Made by a program: the position numbers and the translations under genes. From the NCBI RefSeq assembly GCF_003977595.1, contig NZ_RYYR01000002.1, forward strand, positions 124,001 to 188,000: DNA of 64,000 nucleotides, read 5' to 3'. The notes below the pieces were generated by a model. That model had not been told where the DNA came from. It searched no databases and worked only from the letters and a program-made list of their open reading frames with translations. The DNA comes from Lysinibacillus antri. Its GTDB lineage: Bacteria > Bacillota > Bacilli > Bacillales_A > Planococcaceae. Of the stretch, positions 63,308-64,000 are shown piece by piece. Every line of letters starts with the position of its first letter. Position 1 is the first letter of the stretch.

Positions 63308-64000
63308 TTACGTTTTATAGATGGACTTTGCGTCTTGCATATAATGATACAGGAGTCCGTGATCGGCATGCCATACTTCTACTAAATCCATCTTCCGATG
63401 GCAATGGGAACACCAAAATGGATCTTTTTCAAACGCTTCTATCATTCGTTCTCGATAGGATTTTTTTCTTTTTGGCATTTTTTGAAGACATAATGAGAGT
63501 TGTTTTGTTCGAACAAACTCATAGAGATTCATTGCCTGACTAGCTTTTTCATAACTTCTTCTACTGTATAACCCAAAACGTCCAACCATACGAAAATGCT
63601 TGGGCGGGATGTGTTGGATTAGATTATAGAGAAAACGATAAATCGATTGTTTTTTCACAATTCTTTTTCCTGTTTGATGATCTTCATACCAAAATGTCAC
63701 ATGTTCACGATCATAACCTAGAATACGATACTCGGCTATAGCTGGGCGTGCCAAATAGCGACCAATATATTTCGCCGCTCCTTTCGCATTTTTCATTTTT
63801 TTCTCTGCATTTACATAAAACCCTTTTGGATAGCGTCTATATAAATCATCAATTAGTGCCTTTACTTTTAGGTTATCTGGAAACCATTTCTTCATTGAAT
63901 CCATGACAATCTTCTGCCATGATTTGCGTAAATATTCATAAGATATGTATTCTAATGGACGCCATTCACGATGACAATCCATTGCCCCTTCCGTTATCAA
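63308..64000 (-). mobile_element. IS91-like transposase, C-terminal part (cut by right edge)
   Basis: The open frame gives 230 residues up to the right edge; the N-terminus lies beyond. AAKYIGRYLARPAIAEYRIL, the VTFWYEDHQTGK block and IPPKHFRMVGRFGLYSRR are typical of Y2 transposases of the IS91/IS801 group, which move by rolling-circle replication. The C-terminal CSHCHRK carries another CxxC. Element ends cannot be set from this window. Confidence 0.8.

Overview
The window is a low-GC Firmicute chromosome segment, most likely from the Lysinibacillus/Solibacillus group of Planococcaceae. That placement is inferred from gene content and order, AGGAGG-type ribosome sites with ATG, GTG and TTG starts, and a T-box ahead of tyrS. 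From about 11.7 kb rightwards the order follows the Bacillus subtilis tyrS-acsA-acuABC-ccpA-aroA-ytxHG-murC-sftA-ytpRQ-ytoP-ytzB-ytnP-trmB-ytlRQ-pepV-ytzE-ytzG-ytgP-ytfP block, with lineage-specific insertions.

Bases 1 to about 10.4 kb are the early, lysogeny and integration end of a prophage that continues off the left edge. Minus-strand early genes encode a replisome organizer (cut by the edge), a PD-(D/E)XK nuclease beside a probable annealing protein, several very small proteins, XRE regulators, a DUF771-like protein, a Rha/ORF6C antirepressor and a Cro-like protein. From a divergent operator region, plus-strand genes encode a CI-like repressor, an ImmA/IrrE peptidase, a membrane/coiled-coil DUF4041-GIY-YIG protein, a small unknown protein and a tyrosine integrase.

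From 10.5 to 30.5 kb the window holds an acyltransferase, T-box-controlled tyrS, a bifunctional class A PBP, the argCJBD operon with a good ARG-box candidate inside its promoter, acsA divergent from acuABC, ccpA, the chorismate mutase/DAHP synthase fusion and a long FtsA-like protein. From 31 to 50.6 kb come ytxG/ytxH, murC, sftA, ytpQ/ytpR, a lipoprotein, a DUF84 NTPase, ytoP, an inserted two-component system, ytzB, ytnP, trmB, a frameshifted ytlR, ytlQ, dat and pepV. From 51 to 64 kb come ytzE, a diguanylate cyclase, ytzG, murJ (ytgP), ytfP, a siroheme/sulfite-reductase operon (cobA-sirB-yezD-cysJ-cysI), a zinc-ribbon protein and an IS91-like transposase cut by the right edge.

The most unusual signals are non-coding. 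A two-hairpin element of 146-148 bases occurs three times (25462, 30739, 57103), each time in a convergent intergenic gap, with compensatory base changes in several helices, an 86-base second hairpin of constant length and a nearly constant spacer. A degenerate relict of its first hairpin lies at 39841. Other structured repeat families lie at 16311/38361/38518/25303, 26890 and 30491. The ytlR reading frame is broken exactly at a classical -1 slippery heptamer followed directly by a stop codon. The prophage early region also carries plus-strand promoter-plus-terminator units antisense to its operon.
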